A stretch of DNA of 64,000 nucleotides, taken from positions 78,791 to 142,790 of the forward strand of contig JAFGDR010000040.1 in assembly GCA_016932035.1 (NCBI GenBank), in the 5' to 3' direction. Numbering within the stretch: position 1 is the stretch's first letter; each line of letters begins with the position of its first letter. Below the pieces are notes generated by a model, which worked only from the letters and a program-made list of their open reading frames with translations, was not told where the DNA came from and made no database searches. Position numbers and translations under genes: made by a program. Shown here piece by piece: positions 61,565 through 64,000 of the stretch. The DNA comes from Candidatus Cloacimonadota bacterium (GTDB lineage: Bacteria > Cloacimonadota > Cloacimonadia > JGIOTU-2).

Positions 61565-63430
61565 ATGCGAGATAAAAACAGATTTGGCATACTGAAACCT
61601 AGTATCGATGCACACACCTTAGGAATTGTCACTATTTCGCAAATCCTTGAACAATGCGATTTTAATGTCATTGTTGGAGATCAATATATCGAAAAAGCTG
61701 TTGATAATATTTCTCATGACACCTATTTTAAAGTCATTGAAAATTGGATCTTGGATAATCACCTTTCTCATTTAGGATTCAGTTATAGACTTGATCCTAT
61801 TGAAGGAGTTGAGCTTTTCAACATATTGATGTATAAGATCATAAAAAGCACTCGACTTCTACAAACGAATAAAAACCTTTCAACAAATCTTTATTTTGCA
61901 GGTTTAAAAAGTGCTTGTGATAAAATTGAAGAGCTGTATAATGGAAAAGTAAGAACTTTTATTGGTGACGAAAGAATTGATGAAGTCATTGCAAAATTCA
62001 ATATTCCTGAATCAAAAATTCCCAAAGCATATATACAGCAATCTCAATATGATAAGATACTGTACGGTTTTTCTCAAAATCTCATTTCAAAAGAACTTCA
62101 TCACCAAGGAAATTTCTCACAGGATTATCATTATCCCGAATATGGTACATTCAACGATTCTCTGATAAAAAGATTATCATTTGCCCAAAAAGTCCACTCT
62201 TTACCTCTTATACGTTGTCATGTTGGACCTTATTTAAAAAATCGGGAAGAAGCTCTAACTCTTTTTTCTGAATGGTTAAAGGATCTCTCCAAGAGCGGGT
62301 TGCTGGATATTGTATCTGTAGGTTCATCACAACTGAGTCAGTCCCATTTTGGTGAAGATTGGGGTGATAGACCTAATGGAGGAGGTGTTCCAATCAATTC
62401 GGAACTTGATCTCAAAGTCACTTGGGAATGTTCTCTTCCAATGCTTGTGAGGTCATATTCCGGAACGAATAATGTCCCGAAAGTAGCACAGATACTTGAA
62501 GAAAATCTTAATATGGCATGGCACGCTCTATCCTTATGGTGGTTCAATCAACTTGATGGGAGAGGATCCTTAAGTCTTAAAGAAAATCTAAAACAGCACA
62601 TTCATGCAATGCAATATATCTCATCAACCGGCAAACCTTTCGAACCGAATGTTCCTCATCATTTCTCATTTCGGGGAAGTGATGACTTGACATATATAGC
62701 ATCTGCATACTTTGCAGCTAAGATGGCAAAGAAACTTGGGATTCAGTGTTTAATTCTGCAAAACATGCTGAACATCCCGAAATATACAACGGGCATTATT
62801 GATTTGATCAGATCACGAGCTCTTCTCAAGATTGTTCGATCACTTGAAGATAAGAATTTTATAGTAATTCTACAGCCACGAGCAGGTTTAAACTATTTTT
62901 CTCCTGATATTGAAAAAGCAAAAATTCAACTCGGGGCAGTATCTGCTCTGATGTCTGATATCGAATACAGGCAAAAAAATTCTCCCCAAATTGTTCATGT
63001 TGTCAGTTATTCTGAAGCTCTTTATCTGGCCGATCCTCAAATTATCAAAGATAGTATAAAGATTACAAAATCTGCATTGCTTCACTACCCGTTATACCGT
63101 GAATCTCAGGGCATAAAGGATTTTATTGATAATAATTATATACATGATGCAGTTGATGATCTTGTATCCCAGGTAAGGATACTTATCAGCAATATCGAAG
63201 AATCGATTCCAAATATATATTCAGTTAATGGATTTTTCGAAATATTTAAAAACGGTTACTTCCCGGTTCCCTTTTTGTGGAGATGTAGGGACGAATTTCC
63301 AAATGCTCTATGCTGGAAGACGAAACTAACAGAACATGGCACCAGACTCATTAACGATAATGGAGAAGAGCTTCGTGTCGCTAGGAGACTTGAAAAGGTC
63401 AAAGAATTAAATGAGGTTAATAATGATTAA
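61565..63430 (+). CDS. Large protein with B12-binding motif and glutamate-mutase-E-like barrel
   Basis: 621 aa. The N-terminus FGILKPSIDAHTLGIVTISQILEQCDFNVIVG resembles a cobalamin-binding domain with DxHxxG (DAHTLG, residues about 17-22). The large C-terminal part (about 190-600) has SVGSSQLSQSHFGEDWGD, NGGGVPINSELDLK, SLWWFNQLDGRGSLS, HHFSFRGSDDLTYIA, GIQCLILQNMLNIPKYTTGI and VILQPRAGLNYFSPD. Several phrases recall methylaspartate/glutamate mutase epsilon chains, so a B12-dependent carbon-skeleton or radical enzyme is possible. Role in this glycan locus is unknown. The stop overlaps the next start by eight bases. Confidence 0.6.
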   Translation: MRDKNRFGILKPSIDAHTLGIVTISQILEQCDFNVIVGDQYIEKAVDNISHDTYFKVIENWILDNHLSHLGFSYRLDPIEGVELFNILMYKIIKSTRLLQTNKNLSTNLYFAGLKSACDKIEELYNGKVRTFIGDERIDEVIAKFNIPESKIPKAYIQQSQYDKILYGFSQNLISKELHHQGNFSQDYHYPEYGTFNDSLIKRLSFAQKVHSLPLIRCHVGPYLKNREEALTLFSEWLKDLSKSGLLDIVSVGSSQLSQSHFGEDWGDRPNGGGVPINSELDLKVTWECSLPMLVRSYSGTNNVPKVAQILEENLNMAWHALSLWWFNQLDGRGSLSLKENLKQHIHAMQYISSTGKPFEPNVPHHFSFRGSDDLTYIASAYFAAKMAKKLGIQCLILQNMLNIPKYTTGIIDLIRSRALLKIVRSLEDKNFIVILQPRAGLNYFSPDIEKAKIQLGAVSALMSDIEYRQKNSPQIVHVVSYSEALYLADPQIIKDSIKITKSALLHYPLYRESQGIKDFIDNNYIHDAVDDLVSQVRILISNIEESIPNIYSVNGFFEIFKNGYFPVPFLWRCRDEFPNALCWKTKLTEHGTRLINDNGEELRVARRLEKVKELNEVNND

Positions 63431-64000
63431 ATTTAACAAAGAATACTGGGAAAATAGGGGTAAAAAGAAATTTTACTATAGAGGGGAAGATTTCTATACG
63501 GTTACACCAATTCCCTATTATTATCAGCGCAGAAAAGCTTTGCTGGAATTGTTAGATAAGGAATTATATTCTTTAGGTCAAAAAAAGAAGTCTATCTCTG
63601 TATTAGATTTTGGGTGCGGAGATGGATTCTTTTCGATTTATACTAAAAAGTTATTACCTAAAAGTTCAATAAGAGGATACGATATTGCCCATAGCATGAT
63701 CAAAAGAGCATGTGTGAAAAGAAATTCCAACTACATATCAGACGTTCATTTCTCTACAAAATTTCCATCTAAAGAAAAATTTGATGTTATATACATCTTT
63801 GCTGTTTTTGCTCATTTGAATGATTCCCAAGTCCATTATTTACTCCATTTACTCCCAAGATTGTTAAAAAATTCCGGGAAGATTTTTCTTTTTGAAGCAA
63901 CAGGAAATTATCCTTTTAGGGGGTCTAAATGGTATAGGAGAACTGAGAATGAGTATTTAGACATTTTTATGAAAAATAAACTTATGATTAATTATAAAAA
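63423..64000 (+). CDS. SAM-dependent methyltransferase (partial, runs off the right edge)
   Basis: At least 192 aa visible. Motif I VLDFGCGDGFFSIYTKKLL (about 60-78), then GYDIAHSMI, FDVIYIFAVFAHLND and LLKNSGKIFLFEATGN, the class I fold (methyltransf_11 type). It overlaps the preceding gene by eight bases. It probably methylates a sugar or lipid precursor in the surface-glycan locus. C-terminus missing. Confidence 0.85.
   Translation, partial: MIKFNKEYWENRGKKKFYYRGEDFYTVTPIPYYYQRRKALLELLDKELYSLGQKKKSISVLDFGCGDGFFSIYTKKLLPKSSIRGYDIAHSMIKRACVKRNSNYISDVHFSTKFPSKEKFDVIYIFAVFAHLNDSQVHYLLHLLPRLLKNSGKIFLFEATGNYPFRGSKWYRRTENEYLDIFMKNKLMINYK

Overview
The window reads as a chromosome piece of an anaerobic, AT-rich, Gram-negative bacterium of the FCB type. 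The best guess is Candidatus Cloacimonadota or a close relative. Reasons: several secreted proteins end in the 'YPNPF ... IYN.KGQ ... NGIYFYKL' sorting tail of type IX-like secretion; there are TolC, MCE/MlaE and porin-like outer-envelope genes; and central metabolism is ferredoxin-, hydrogenase- and Hdr-based with no quinone-linked enzymes. The phylum is an inference from gene content, since no marker such as 16S rRNA is present.

Layout. 1-4977 (minus): malic enzyme (cut by the left edge), a TolC/membrane-fusion pair, a DUF445-like protein and a TPM-domain protein. 5187-6210: a CPBP-family membrane protease gene broken by frameshifts. 6378-10741 (minus): two tandem Asp-box secreted paralogues, each with a near-identical terminator, and a small Cys-rich protein. 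10801-13589 (minus): a porin-like beta-barrel and an SDR epimerase. 13690-18460 (plus): a secreted M14 carboxypeptidase, then a TetR regulator with two operator-like palindromes and a secreted beta-helix protein.

18661-34773 (plus) is the core: sucCD, class I fumarase alpha/beta, a four-helix-bundle gene flanked by repeats, korDABC, hdrCBA, mvhD, a soluble fumarate reductase (iron-sulfur and flavoprotein subunits), mvhG, mvhA and a hydrogenase maturation protease. With the malic enzyme at the left edge, these cover malate/pyruvate, fumarate, succinate, succinyl-CoA and 2-oxoglutarate, next to a complete HdrABC-MvhADG electron-bifurcating module. The simplest reading is an H2-linked, flavin-bifurcating fumarate reductase that makes reduced ferredoxin for 2-oxoglutarate synthase, or the reverse in syntrophic growth. 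This is the most interesting system in the window.

34809-35305: tRNA-Ala(GGC), a hairpin and a tiny GIY-YIG nuclease gene between 50-bp direct repeats, which looks like a mini mobile element parked behind a tRNA. 35346-42565 (minus): a C25-like secreted peptidase, a relic of another sorting-tail gene, a radical SAM protein, and an MCE lipid-transport operon whose ATPase has lost all its catalytic motifs. 42707-44521: htpG. 44596-50077 (minus): an ArsR-controlled metalloid/metal operon (permease, thioredoxins, CcdA, ArsC, CDF efflux, MntP). 50173-54506: assorted enzymes, a second ArsC, a TtcA-like thiolase and a flavodoxin. 54528-58578 (minus): secreted beta-helix and beta-propeller proteins and an orphan. 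58706-64000 (plus): a surface-glycan locus with two GT2 glycosyltransferases, a polysaccharide deacetylase, a protein with a B12-binding motif and a methyltransferase cut by the right edge. No stretch longer than about 300 bases lacks a gene.
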